Assembly: GCA_910586545.1 (NCBI GenBank)
Contig: CAJUIQ010000021.1
Location: forward strand, 1 to 28,705
Direction: 5' to 3'
Source of the DNA: an uncultured Eubacteriales bacterium
GTDB lineage: Bacteria; Bacillota; Clostridia; Oscillospirales; CAG-272
DNA: 28,705 bases
Positions 7,486 to 15,457 of the stretch are shown here, in pieces. The position numbers were made by a program, and so were the translations under genes. The notes under the pieces were generated by a model. It had not been told where the DNA came from, ran no database searches, and worked only from the letters and a program-made list of their open reading frames with translations. Positions within the stretch are counted from its first letter, which is position 1. Every line of letters begins with the position of its first letter.

Positions 7486-8850
7486 TTACAGGCATTCCCC
7501 ATTTTCTTCAATCACAGAACGGTACCAGTCAAAAGAATCTTTTTTGATCCGCTCCTGGGTAGCATAATCTACATATACCAATCCAAAACGCTCCGTATAT
7601 CCTGCTCCCCATTCAAAATTGTCCAAAAGGGACCAGTGATAGTATCCGAGGATATCTACCCCCTCATCCGCAGCACGCTTTAAAGATAATAGATACCGAT
7701 GGGTAAAGTCAATTCGGTTAGGATCATGGACTTTGCCGTCCAGAGAAACCATATCGTGACAGGATAATCCGTTTTCTGTAATGATAATCGGCAATTTATA
7801 TCGTTCATACAGGAATTTCGGCCCCCAATACAACGCGTCCGGCGTTACTGGCCATCCATTTGCCGTTCTAGGATTGCCTACAGGGTTTGCCGTCCACACA
7901 GGCTCCCCTTTCGCATCAGCCTGCCAGAGAGAACCATTATAAATATTTTGCCCATAAAAATCCAGTGGCTGACAAATAATTTGCATATCATCCTGATAAT
8001 TTTCAGGCAGATACTGTCGAAATTGCTGTGCAAAAAAAGGATCTTCTTCAGGATAACGCCCTAAGACAACAGGATCGCTCCACAGCACCACATTCCAAAT
8101 CCAGGCGGCAGGGTCTATACTAAGATACTTTTTCTTTGCAGCCGCAATATCCGCAGCACTGTTGGTAAAAGGCATATTTACACCGCAGGTAGGCGCATAT
8201 CCTACCTTTGCATCCTGCACATGCTTGCGAATCGTCATTACAGATTTTCCATGCGCTAAAAACATATTATGCAGCATCAGCGCCATATCTTCCAGGCTGT
8301 GGCGTTTTCCAGGCGCGTTGCAGCCGTCATAATATCCCATACCAAGAAAACACTGCGGCTCATTCAATGTAATAAACCATTTTACCCGGTCTCCAAACGC
8401 CTTTGCCGCCACTTCAGTATAGTATGCAAACCAGTCTGCACTTTCCGGATTAAGCCATGCTCCCTTTTTCTGCAGTTCATAGGGGTAGTCCCAATGAAAG
8501 AGCGTGATACAGGGAGTGATTCCATTTTCCAGCAGCGCATCAATTAGGTTATTGTAAAAGTCAATTCCCTTTTGATTCACAGCACCCACACCGTCAGGCA
8601 GGATTCTGCTCCAGGAAAGAGAAAAACGATAGGACTTGATTCCAAGCTGGCGCATCAGCTCCACGTCTTCTTTATATCGATGATAATGGTCGCATGCAAC
8701 GTCCCCAGTATGGCCGCATTTTATGTGGTCGCCTTCCTCGTGACAATATTGATCCCATACCGACGGACTTCTGCCATCCTCCTTTACCGCGCCTTCAATT
8801 TGGTATGCGGAAGTGCCTACGCCCCACAAAAAGTCTTTTCGAAATGCCAT
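7486..8850 (-). CDS. bglA: Beta-glucosidase, glycoside hydrolase family 1
   Basis: 454 residues, the usual GH1 length. It hydrolyses beta-glucosides such as cellobiose, in the cytoplasm (no signal peptide). N-terminal signature FLWGVGTSAYQIEGA (8-21); acid/base E164 in TLNEP; nucleophile E359 in ITENG; C-terminal WSLLDNFEWGAGYTERFG binds the glucose. That NFEW/GY pattern, without the S-K-Y phosphate-binding set, favours unphosphorylated substrates over 6-phospho-glucosides (inference). The start is the ATG at 8848-8850 behind AGGAAA; the frame is open 36 bases further up but without a site. It follows araD by 19 bases and is probably the fourth gene of the ulaE operon. Confidence 0.93.
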   Translation of the reverse strand: MAFRKDFLWGVGTSAYQIEGAVKEDGRSPSVWDQYCHEEGDHIKCGHTGDVACDHYHRYKEDVELMRQLGIKSYRFSLSWSRILPDGVGAVNQKGIDFYNNLIDALLENGITPCITLFHWDYPYELQKKGAWLNPESADWFAYYTEVAAKAFGDRVKWFITLNEPQCFLGMGYYDGCNAPGKRHSLEDMALMLHNMFLAHGKSVMTIRKHVQDAKVGYAPTCGVNMPFTNSAADIAAAKKKYLSIDPAAWIWNVVLWSDPVVLGRYPEEDPFFAQQFRQYLPENYQDDMQIICQPLDFYGQNIYNGSLWQADAKGEPVWTANPVGNPRTANGWPVTPDALYWGPKFLYERYKLPIIITENGLSCHDMVSLDGKVHDPNRIDFTHRYLLSLKRAADEGVDILGYYHWSLLDNFEWGAGYTERFGLVYVDYATQERIKKDSFDWYRSVIEENGECL

Positions 8851-8869
8851 GGTATTTCCTTTCCCGCTT

Positions 8870-9562
8870 TTATTTTTTTTGCCCATAGTAAGCGCCGCTT
8901 CCGTGCTTACGTAAAAAGTGTTTGTCCAAAAGTTCCTTCTGCATCGGCTTGGTTTGTCCCATTTGCTCTGTGTAATAAGCCATCATAGCCAATTCCTCCA
9001 GTACAACGGCGTTATGCACTGCTTCATGCGGATCCTTTCCCCATGTAAACGGTCCATGACTATGCACCAGTACCGCAGGAATGTCCTCAAAATTTTTATC
9101 CTGAAAAGTCTCTGTCACAACCAGCCCAGTATTTTTTTCATATGCGTCCGCAATTTCCGCAGGGGTCATTTTTCGTGTGCATGGAATCTCACCATAAAAA
9201 TAGTCGCCATGGGTCGTGCCATATGCCGAAATACCCCGACCTGCCTGTGCCCATGAGGTCGCCCATCTGGAATGGGTGTGGACCACACCGCCTATCGTGG
9301 GAAAATGACGGTAAAGCTCCAAATGGGTCGGCGTATCAGAAGAAGGATTCAACTTTCCTTCCACCACGCAGCCGCTTTCCAGGGAAACGACGACCATATC
9401 CTGCGCACGCATTTCTTCATAGCTGACGCCAGACGGTTTAATTACCACCAGTTCTTTTTCCCTATCGATTCCGGAAACATTTCCCCAAGTAAACGTAACC
9501 AATCCATATTTAGGAAGACACATATTCGCGGCAAATACTTCTTCCTTCAATTGTTCTAACAT
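8870..9562 (-). CDS. araD: L-ribulose-5-phosphate 4-epimerase
   Basis: 230 residues, the same size as E. coli AraD. Converts L-ribulose-5-phosphate to D-xylulose-5-phosphate, a Zn-dependent retro-aldol/aldol reaction. Visible residues: GNVSG and KPSG phosphate-binding loops, D76 in SSDTPTH, zinc ligands H95 and H97 in VVHTHS, and the third ligand in VLVHSHGPF (167-169). GGAG lies just upstream of the ATG. It is the third gene after ulaE and lyxK; no arabinose isomerase is present, so here it probably serves L-xylulose rather than arabinose use. Confidence 0.95.
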   Translation of the reverse strand: MLEQLKEEVFAANMCLPKYGLVTFTWGNVSGIDREKELVVIKPSGVSYEEMRAQDMVVVSLESGCVVEGKLNPSSDTPTHLELYRHFPTIGGVVHTHSRWATSWAQAGRGISAYGTTHGDYFYGEIPCTRKMTPAEIADAYEKNTGLVVTETFQDKNFEDIPAVLVHSHGPFTWGKDPHEAVHNAVVLEELAMMAYYTEQMGQTKPMQKELLDKHFLRKHGSGAYYGQKK

Positions 9563-9589
9563 AATTTTCTCCTTTTTAAATGCAAGTAA

Positions 9590-11083
9590 TCACTGCTGTC
9601 CCAATAAAGTAATCAGGCGGCAATAACGCTCGTATTTTTTTCTATAAATATTTACATTTTCTGCTCTAGGAACAAATGTCGCGGACACCTTTACCATGTT
9701 TTGAGCAGCACTCTCATAATCTGGATATACCCCTGCGGCTACAGCGGCAGCCATTGCACAGCCCAGCGCGCCAGGCTCTCTCGTCTTTACGACCTCAATG
9801 GGTATACCAACTACATCTGCGAACATTTGTACCCAAACGCTGGAATTTGCCGCCCCGCCCGTCATTCGAATTGCTTTGGGCGGATCCCGATGCTGCAGCA
9901 AAGCTTCAATATGATGCAGATGGGAAAAGCACACGCCCTCAAAAATTGCCCGAAGCATATGTCTGCGGGTATGATAGTTGGTCATACCCACAAAAGCGGA
10001 AGACGTGCATTTCTCATTATATGTACCGTAAAGAAACGGCAAAAATATAATATTGCTGTCCTGTGGCAGTAAGGCGTCCACCTCACCGTCTATTTGGCGG
10101 TAGAGCTGTTTTTTGTCTATATCAGGATTTGCGGCTTCGGGAATAAAATTATGGATAAACCATTCCAGATTGCCGGACGAGGTAGGACTGCTTTGTTCAA
10201 TCAAATAGTATCCTGGAATACAAAATAATGAATTACGTGTTGTAAGAGCTGGATAAACAGGCGTCTTTGAAATATATTCATTTATGCTCCAGGTACCTGT
10301 AATCATACAAAGCCGATTCGGCGTACTGATGTCCATAGCAATCGCGCACGCATCAATATCAAACATACCGCCGCAAACCGGCGTTCCAACGGCAAGCCCT
10401 GTATCCCGAGCAGCCGATTCGGTGACCGTTCCGCACAAATCATAGGACTGACAAAGCGGGGGCAGCGCATCAAAGATTTCATTTAGGTCAAACAGCTCCA
10501 ACAAAGCGGGGTCATACGCTTTGATATGTAAATTCATGAATCCGGTGCCTGAGTAATCCGTAACCTCAGCCATTGCCTCTCCTGTCAGCATAAATCGGAT
10601 AAAATCCTTTGCTTCAAAAATCCAACGGATATTTTGAAATACCTCCAGACGATGCTCTTTTATCCAAGCAAGAATCGCAACTGGCTGCGATTCACTGACA
10701 GGTTGCAGCGACAGCTTCTCTGCCTTCTCAGCAGTACCGTCTGCATACCATCTTTCAACATATTCCACCCCGCGCCTATCCGTAGACGCAACAGCATTAC
10801 AGGCAGGTCGGTCGTCCTTTCCCCAAAGATACAATCCCTTTCCATGACCGGTGCAGCCAACGCCGGCAATTTCAGAGGGATGAACACCGCTCTTTTCTAT
10901 TGCTCCCCGGATAGCGGTTGCAGTAGCGTTCCAAAGCTCCTGCATATCTCGTTCGTTAAATCCCTCATGAGGAACAAGCAGGGGAGTATTCTGAGACGAT
11001 GCCGCAATTTCGTTTCCATTCTGATCAAAAACCGCAGCTTTAGTATTTGTGCCGCCGTTATCTATACCCATGAAATACAGCAT
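9590..11083 (-). CDS. lyxK: FGGY-family L-xylulose kinase
   Basis: 497 residues. ATP-dependent kinase of the FGGY sugar-kinase family. The first ATPase motif is IDNGGTNTKAAVFD (7-20). Motifs shared with E. coli LyxK include GCTGHGKGLYLW, the SSPTSSGNLEWF segment (about 293-304) and MFDIDA. The second nucleotide motif, RMTGGAANSSVWVQMFADV, lies at about 407-425. The likely reaction is L-xylulose to L-xylulose-5-phosphate, which the neighbouring UlaE-type 3-epimerase then uses. AAGGGA lies 8 bases before the ATG. The gap to ulaE is 15 bases. Substrate specificity in FGGY kinases is hard to read from sequence; gene context supports the call. Confidence 0.88.
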   Translation of the reverse strand: MLYFMGIDNGGTNTKAAVFDQNGNEIAASSQNTPLLVPHEGFNERDMQELWNATATAIRGAIEKSGVHPSEIAGVGCTGHGKGLYLWGKDDRPACNAVASTDRRGVEYVERWYADGTAEKAEKLSLQPVSESQPVAILAWIKEHRLEVFQNIRWIFEAKDFIRFMLTGEAMAEVTDYSGTGFMNLHIKAYDPALLELFDLNEIFDALPPLCQSYDLCGTVTESAARDTGLAVGTPVCGGMFDIDACAIAMDISTPNRLCMITGTWSINEYISKTPVYPALTTRNSLFCIPGYYLIEQSSPTSSGNLEWFIHNFIPEAANPDIDKKQLYRQIDGEVDALLPQDSNIIFLPFLYGTYNEKCTSSAFVGMTNYHTRRHMLRAIFEGVCFSHLHHIEALLQHRDPPKAIRMTGGAANSSVWVQMFADVVGIPIEVVKTREPGALGCAMAAAVAAGVYPDYESAAQNMVKVSATFVPRAENVNIYRKKYERYCRLITLLGQQ

Positions 11084-11098
11084 ATATAATTCCCTTTC

Positions 11099-11920
11099 TT
11101 ATTGCAGGTATGGCCGCAGAAAGTCATGGGCACGACGCAGTTCAGCACGCCAGTCGTCCTTGTCTAAATGCCAAAACTCAGCCGTATACATATGTACACC
11201 CTGACGCTTTAGCTCCGCCGTTGCCTTATCAAAATCCACCTGTCCTTCACCAAAACGCATATTACGGTATATTCCAGGAACCGTTTCCTTTAAATGCGCA
11301 GCGGCAATGTGCCCAACACCGCAACGAATATCTGCGATTACATCGTCAGTAGCATTTGTGACGTTACCGATATCCGGATAGACCTTTAGATAAGGAGACT
11401 GAATTTGGCGAACATACACCATTGCCTTTTCAATCGTATTCATAAAATCATTTTCCATGGTTTCCATCGCCAGGATTATCCCCCGGGTAGCCGCCATCTC
11501 GACTGATTTTGCAAGATTTTCTGCAAAGCGTTTCTTTGTATTTTCATCCGATGGTTCATAGTATACATCGTATCCTGCAAGCTGGATAATATGTACGCCC
11601 AAATCATAAGCCAAGTTAATCGCGTTTTCCATAATTTCCATACTGCGCGCAGCCGTGTCCGGATCATTGCTGCCTAAAGGAAATTTTCGATGGCCGCTCA
11701 GACAAATTGTATTGATATAAGTTCCAATCTCCCGCGTCGCGGCCAATAAAGAAGCGCGTTTTTCACGTGACCAATTTAAACGCTCCAATTTGGCGTCCGA
11801 CTCATCTATACTCATTTCCAGCGCATCGTAGCCAGCCTCTCCTGCCAGATTCAACTTTTCCTGAAAAGTAAGTGTATCCGGCATAGATTTTTCGTATAAC
11901 CCCAAAACATTTGCTTTCAT
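11099..11920 (-). CDS. ulaE: L-ribulose-5-phosphate 3-epimerase (UlaE/SgbU type)
   Basis: 273 residues. A TIM-barrel sugar-phosphate epimerase that interconverts L-xylulose-5-phosphate and L-ribulose-5-phosphate. Shared with E. coli UlaE: LGLYEKSMP at the start, INTICLSGHRKFPLGS (about 68-83), AMETMENDFMN with the metal-ligand Glu, KVYPDIGN (about 179-186), HLKET, FGEGQVDF, and EFWH near the end holding the second catalytic Glu. It is the first gene of the operon, behind its own promoter; AGGAGA ends 4 bases before the ATG. Confidence 0.93.
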   Translation of the reverse strand: MKANVLGLYEKSMPDTLTFQEKLNLAGEAGYDALEMSIDESDAKLERLNWSREKRASLLAATREIGTYINTICLSGHRKFPLGSNDPDTAARSMEIMENAINLAYDLGVHIIQLAGYDVYYEPSDENTKKRFAENLAKSVEMAATRGIILAMETMENDFMNTIEKAMVYVRQIQSPYLKVYPDIGNVTNATDDVIADIRCGVGHIAAAHLKETVPGIYRNMRFGEGQVDFDKATAELKRQGVHMYTAEFWHLDKDDWRAELRRAHDFLRPYLQ

Positions 11921-11968
11921 ATATTCTCCTATAAAGACAAAATCTTACTATCTAAACATACTATATAT

Positions 11969-11997
11969 ATTATAAGAAAAATAAAAATAAAAAGCAA
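11969..11997 (-). promoter_or_regulatory. Promoter of the ulaE-lyxK-araD-bglA operon
   Basis: On the - strand, TTGCTT (complement of 11992-11997), a 17-base spacer and TATAAT (complement of 11969-11974), about 50 bases before the ulaE start codon. No obvious operator palindrome was seen. Confidence 0.65.
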
Positions 11998-12010
11998 TAA
12001 TAAGGCATAA

Positions 12011-12044
12011 AAATCCTGCTGAAATATAGATTTCAGCAGGATTT
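12011..12044 (-). terminator. Intrinsic terminator of glnA
   Basis: A perfect 15-bp stem (12011-12025 with 12030-12044, loop ATAG), followed on the - strand by a T-rich tract, starting a few bases after the glnA stop. It separates glnA from the ulaE operon. Confidence 0.9.
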
Positions 12045-12048
12045 TTTA

Positions 12049-13479
12049 CTACAGATCATAATACATATCAAATTCCACCGGCTGCGGAAGCTGATTATAC
12101 CGCGCCGCATCTGCACGCTTGTTCTCAATCCAAATATCAATAAGCCGCTGTGGGAACACACCACCCTCTGTCAAAAAAGCGTGGTCCGATTCCAGGGCAT
12201 CTAATGCCTCGTCCAAAGAACGGGGGAGCTGCCGGATTTTCTTTTGTTCTTCCGGACTCAAATGATACAGGTTGAAATCATATGGGCCGAATCCTTCTCT
12301 CTGTGGGTCAATTTTCTTTTGAATTCCATCCAGTCCAGCCATTAAAATCGCTGCGTAAGCATAATAAGGGTTACAGGTGCCGTCAGGAGAACGCAGTTCA
12401 AACCGCTTTGCACTGGGATTCTTTGCGTATGCTGGAATTCGAATCACACTGCTGCGGTTGGAAGTGGCATATCCGATAGTTACTGGCGCTTCGTATCCGG
12501 GAACCAGACGCTTGTATGAATTTGTGCTAGGATTTGTAAACGCGCACAGCGCTCTGGCATGGGTGAGCAGACCGCCGATAAAATAAAGGGCGGTATCGCT
12601 TAATTGCGAATAGCCATCCGCATCATAAAACAAAGGCTTTCCCTCTTTAAACAAATGCATATGCACATGCATCCCGTTCCCGGCCTCCCCATAAATAGGC
12701 TTTGGCATGAAAGTTGCCGTCTTTCCTTCGGCAAAGGCAGCATTTTTTATCAGATATTTTGTCATCATAGTCTTGTCTGCCATTTCCAGCATACTGCCAA
12801 ATTCCACTTCAATCTCCAATTGCCCAGGACCGCCTACCTCATGATGATGGTATTTTACTTGAATCCCTTGATTTTCCATCAACATGGTTACTTTAGAACG
12901 GAAATCGCTCAAGGTATCCATCGGAGGCGCCATGTGATAACCGCCCTTTTTCGGCATTTTATATCCTAAATTATAGGATTCGTCTCCGGTATTCCATTCT
13001 GCCTGTTCCGTATCAATATGATATTTGGCCATATTGGGCCGGACATCGTAGCTCACATGATCAAATACATGAAACTCAAATTCCGGTCCTATCCGCATTT
13101 CATCGGCAATGCCTAGTTTCTGCATATATTCCTGTGCATGGAGCGCCACATTACGGGGATCCTGATCAAACCGGCGATTGTCAGGCAAATCGATTACAAA
13201 CACATCCCCAATCATGGCAAGGGTAGGAACCTGCGCAAAATCGTCCACATAAGCGGTGGAAAGATTCGGGATAAACACCATATCGCTGCTTTCTACTGGC
13301 GCAAATCCATAATTGGAACCATCAAATCCGATTCCGCTGCTGAGCGTGTCTTCTGTAAGCCTATCCACAGGCATCGTCAGATGACGCCAACGCCCATTCA
13401 GATCGATCATCATAAAATCGACCATTTTTATTTCCTTCTTGGCACAGAAAGTCTTTGCTTCACTTAAGCTTTTAAACAT
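12049..13479 (-). CDS. glnA: Glutamine synthetase, type I
   Basis: 476 residues. Makes glutamine from glutamate, ammonia and ATP. Motifs in order: DGSN in the N-terminal beta-grasp domain, IGPEFEFHVFD (metal Glu), HHEVGGPGQLEIEVEF, NGMHVHMHL, the SNRSSVIRIP active-site strand, and RFELRSPDGTCNPYYAYA. The start is the ATG at 13477-13479 with GGAGG 5 bases upstream; the frame extends 14 codons further without a site. The length and the segment NLYHLSPEEQKKI, corresponding to the NLYDLPPEE adenylylation loop of GSI-beta enzymes, are unlike the Bacillus GSI-alpha enzyme. Whether an adenylyltransferase exists in this genome cannot be seen here. Confidence 0.95.
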   Translation of the reverse strand: MFKSLSEAKTFCAKKEIKMVDFMMIDLNGRWRHLTMPVDRLTEDTLSSGIGFDGSNYGFAPVESSDMVFIPNLSTAYVDDFAQVPTLAMIGDVFVIDLPDNRRFDQDPRNVALHAQEYMQKLGIADEMRIGPEFEFHVFDHVSYDVRPNMAKYHIDTEQAEWNTGDESYNLGYKMPKKGGYHMAPPMDTLSDFRSKVTMLMENQGIQVKYHHHEVGGPGQLEIEVEFGSMLEMADKTMMTKYLIKNAAFAEGKTATFMPKPIYGEAGNGMHVHMHLFKEGKPLFYDADGYSQLSDTALYFIGGLLTHARALCAFTNPSTNSYKRLVPGYEAPVTIGYATSNRSSVIRIPAYAKNPSAKRFELRSPDGTCNPYYAYAAILMAGLDGIQKKIDPQREGFGPYDFNLYHLSPEEQKKIRQLPRSLDEALDALESDHAFLTEGGVFPQRLIDIWIENKRADAARYNQLPQPVEFDMYYDL

Positions 13480-13533
13480 AAACCCCTCCATATTGTTAAA
13501 TTTGTACGACCCTATACGCATTATGGTGCCTTA

Positions 13534-13562
13534 ACAATAGCATATTTTAACAATAAAATCAA
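13534..13562 (-). promoter_or_regulatory. glnA promoter with TTAACAATA repeats
   Basis: On the - strand, TTGATT (complement of 13557-13562), a 17-base spacer and TATTGT (complement of 13534-13539). The nonamer TTAACAATA occurs at 13531-13539 and 13547-13555 (16 bases apart, direct) and inverted at 13491-13499. The repeats overlap the promoter and could be operator sites of an unidentified regulator; they do not fit the GlnR/TnrA box (TGTNAN7TNACA). Confidence 0.45.
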
Positions 13563-13618
13563 TATCATTTGTAAATATTTTGTATAAAACATTCAATTTA
13601 CAGCACATTTGGAAAGCT

Positions 13619-15094
13619 TTACAAATGTACGATTTTTGTAGCTATTTTGTCTGTAAAGGTCCTGTCGTGCTCTACAAAAAGTAACGTAGGCGCATACTCC
13701 AGCAGCAAATTTTCAATCTGTATTCTGGACAGCACGTCTATATAGTTCAGCGGCTCATCCCATATATACAAATGCGCTTTTTCACATAAACTTTTTGCAA
13801 GAAGCACTTTTTTCTTTTGCCCTGCACTAAGCATTTGTAAATCCTTTTCAAAGTGCTGGCGTTTCAAGCCCAGTTTGCGTAAAATCGCCTTAAACAACGC
13901 TTCATTTAAATTATGCTCTGTTGCGAAAGATTTCATGTCACCCCGAAGAAACCCAGCGTCTTGGGACACATAGGAAATTCGCAGTCCACTTTCCATATGA
14001 ACATTCCCTGAAAAAGGCACATCCATCCCAAGAAACAATTTTATTATGCTGCTTTTTCCGCTCCCATTCTGTCCCTGTAAAGCAATGCGCTCTCCCTGAC
14101 GGATTTCAAACGTCACATCATCGCATATCCGCCGCTCTCCATAGGTAATGGAAAGTTCCTGCACTCGACCCAACAAATCCTTATGATAGCACAAAGTGGT
14201 TAGTTTCAAATCATCCGTAGTTTCGATGTCCTTTAAGAGAGCGACCTTTTCTTCGGCAGCACGCTCTATTCTTCTTTCCACCGCCTTAGAACGCTGCATC
14301 ATCTTTGCAGACTTATGACCGATATATCCTCGATCCGGACGTAGCCCACAATCTAGTGACTGATACTTACTTTTTTCCACTTTATCAGACCAGGCTGCAG
14401 TGCGTCTTGCCGCTTCTGTAAGATCTCGTATCTCTCTCTTCAGCTTTTCATTTTCCGCTATCTCATATTGATCCCGCCTTTCTTTATTCTCCTGCCAAGA
14501 CGAAAAATTTCCTTTTTGTATCTCAATACTTGTTTTGCCCATAGAAAGAATATGATCCACACATCCGTCTAAAAGACATCTATCATGAGAAACAAGGATA
14601 AATCCTTTTTTTCTCTGAAGATATTGTGCAACCGTTTTCCGTCCTTCTAAGTCTAAATGATTTGTCGGTTCGTCAATCAAAAGAAACCGATCCTCATGCA
14701 AAAATAGTGCGGCCAACAGGACTTTTGTCTGTTCTCCACCGCTGAGCGTCTCGAAGGGTTGATATAAAACTTCCTCCGGCACATCCAGATAGGAAATCTC
14801 CCGCCGAATTTTCCAAAGGGGAGCGTCCGTGATTTCTTCTATCACAGACAATGTATCCATAGCCATATCCTGTACCAAATAGGGGAAATAGTTAAAAGAA
14901 ACAGATTTTGATATACTTCCCTTATAAGAATAATCTCCCATCAGCAAACGCAAAAATGTTGTTTTTCCTTGTCCGTTGCGGCCAATGCATCCAATTTTCC
15001 AATTTGTGTCAATTTGAAAAGAAACATCATTAAAAATTAAATCATAGCTGCCATCGTAGGCAAAGGTTAAATTTTTCACTTGTATCAGCGACAT
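13619..15094 (-). CDS. ABC-F ribosome-protection ATPase, Lsa-like
   Basis: 491 residues with two ABC ATPase domains and no membrane segments. Domain 1: Walker A GRNGQGKTT (39-47), signature LSGGEQ, Walker B LLIDEPTNHLD. Linker with charged helix (about 240-330). Domain 2: Walker A GQNGSGKSS, signature LSAGQ, Walker B LYIWDEPLNYID. The N-terminus (IQVKNLTFAYDGSYDLIF ... DTNWKIGCIGRNGQGKTT) is closest to Lsa/Vga-type ABC-F proteins, which displace lincosamides, streptogramin A and pleuromutilins from the ribosome. The start is the ATG at 15092-15094 behind GGAGGG; the open frame upstream is leader RNA, not protein. The leader has a strong promoter, two tiny ORFs and a terminator before the gene, so expression is probably induced by stalled ribosomes. 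Confidence 0.88.
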   Translation of the reverse strand: MSLIQVKNLTFAYDGSYDLIFNDVSFQIDTNWKIGCIGRNGQGKTTFLRLLMGDYSYKGSISKSVSFNYFPYLVQDMAMDTLSVIEEITDAPLWKIRREISYLDVPEEVLYQPFETLSGGEQTKVLLAALFLHEDRFLLIDEPTNHLDLEGRKTVAQYLQRKKGFILVSHDRCLLDGCVDHILSMGKTSIEIQKGNFSSWQENKERRDQYEIAENEKLKREIRDLTEAARRTAAWSDKVEKSKYQSLDCGLRPDRGYIGHKSAKMMQRSKAVERRIERAAEEKVALLKDIETTDDLKLTTLCYHKDLLGRVQELSITYGERRICDDVTFEIRQGERIALQGQNGSGKSSIIKLFLGMDVPFSGNVHMESGLRISYVSQDAGFLRGDMKSFATEHNLNEALFKAILRKLGLKRQHFEKDLQMLSAGQKKKVLLAKSLCEKAHLYIWDEPLNYIDVLSRIQIENLLLEYAPTLLFVEHDRTFTDKIATKIVHL

Positions 15095-15111
15095 TGTATC
15101 CCTCCGTAAAG

Positions 15112-15150
15112 AAAAAATGGGTGCAGAAAAGTTTCCTTTCCTGCACCCAT
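15112..15150 (-). terminator. Attenuator terminator before the ABC-F gene
   Basis: A perfect 10-bp stem, ATGGGTGCAG (15117-15126) with CTGCACCCAT (15141-15150), with further inner pairing and, on the - strand, six T after the stem. It ends 18 bases before the ABC-F start codon and downstream of the promoter, so it must be bypassed for expression. Confidence 0.8.
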
Positions 15151-15159
15151 AGACACACT

Positions 15160-15201
15160 TCAACAATGCACTGCTGCAGCGTCTATAAAAAGGGATCCCA
15201 T
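15160..15201 (-). CDS. Candidate leader peptide 2 of the ABC-F gene
   Basis: 13 codons, MGSLFIDAAAVHC, from the ATG at 15199-15201 with AGGAAAG 5 bases upstream; it ends just before the terminator stem. Position and ribosome binding site suggest a translated leader whose stalling could alter terminator folding. No homology is claimed. Confidence 0.4.
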   Translation of the reverse strand: MGSLFIDAAAVHC

Positions 15202-15216
15202 GAAAACTTTCCTGCC

Positions 15217-15261
15217 GGGACGTAGCAAAAGACAACAGACCAAAGCTGCCTTCGTCGTCCC
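15217..15261 (-). other. Leader hairpin between the two tiny ORFs
   Basis: GGGACG (15217-15222) pairs with CGTCCC (15256-15261) in the ABC-F leader. It lies just downstream of leader ORF 1 and covers the approach to the ribosome binding site of leader ORF 2, as in translation-sensitive attenuators. Confidence 0.4.
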
Positions 15262-15268
15262 AAAAAAT

Positions 15269-15289
15269 TCAGCAAGAAAAGTTACGCAT
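15269..15289 (-). CDS. Candidate leader peptide 1 of the ABC-F gene
   Basis: Six codons, MRNFSC, then TGA. The ATG at 15287-15289 follows GGAGAGG at good spacing and lies about 25 bases after the expected transcription start. Short upstream ORFs of this kind are known to control ARE ABC-F and erm genes by antibiotic-induced stalling; the role here is inferred from position. Confidence 0.5.
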   Translation of the reverse strand: MRNFSC

Positions 15290-15320
15290 CGGATCCTCTC
15301 CATTTTCTATAATTTTTTAT

Positions 15321-15349
15321 AGTATACATAAAAATAGACACCTTGTCAA
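15321..15349 (-). promoter_or_regulatory. Promoter of the ABC-F gene
   Basis: On the - strand, TTGACA (complement of 15344-15349), a 17-base spacer and TATACT (complement of 15321-15326). The mRNA leader would be about 220 bases long, holding two tiny ORFs, a hairpin and the terminator. Confidence 0.8.
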
Positions 15350-15457
15350 GTCCCTGACTTACAAAAAGAGCCGCACCGCTTTAGTATTTTTTCATAAGAT
15401 ATACTATGGACTGTATGCTATAACATATTGTCTATTCATAACATAGGAGTGAAGCTA

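Noticed and set aside
13597..13640. Terminator at the end of the ABC-F gene
   Set aside because: A 7-bp hairpin (ACATTTG/CAAATGT) overlaps the stop codon but no T-run follows, so I did not list it.
15095..15235. 47-residue N-terminal extension of the ABC-F protein
   Set aside because: The stretch contains a terminator and has no translation signal of its own; the ATG at 15092-15094 has GGAGGG and starts exactly at the conserved ABC-F N-terminus.
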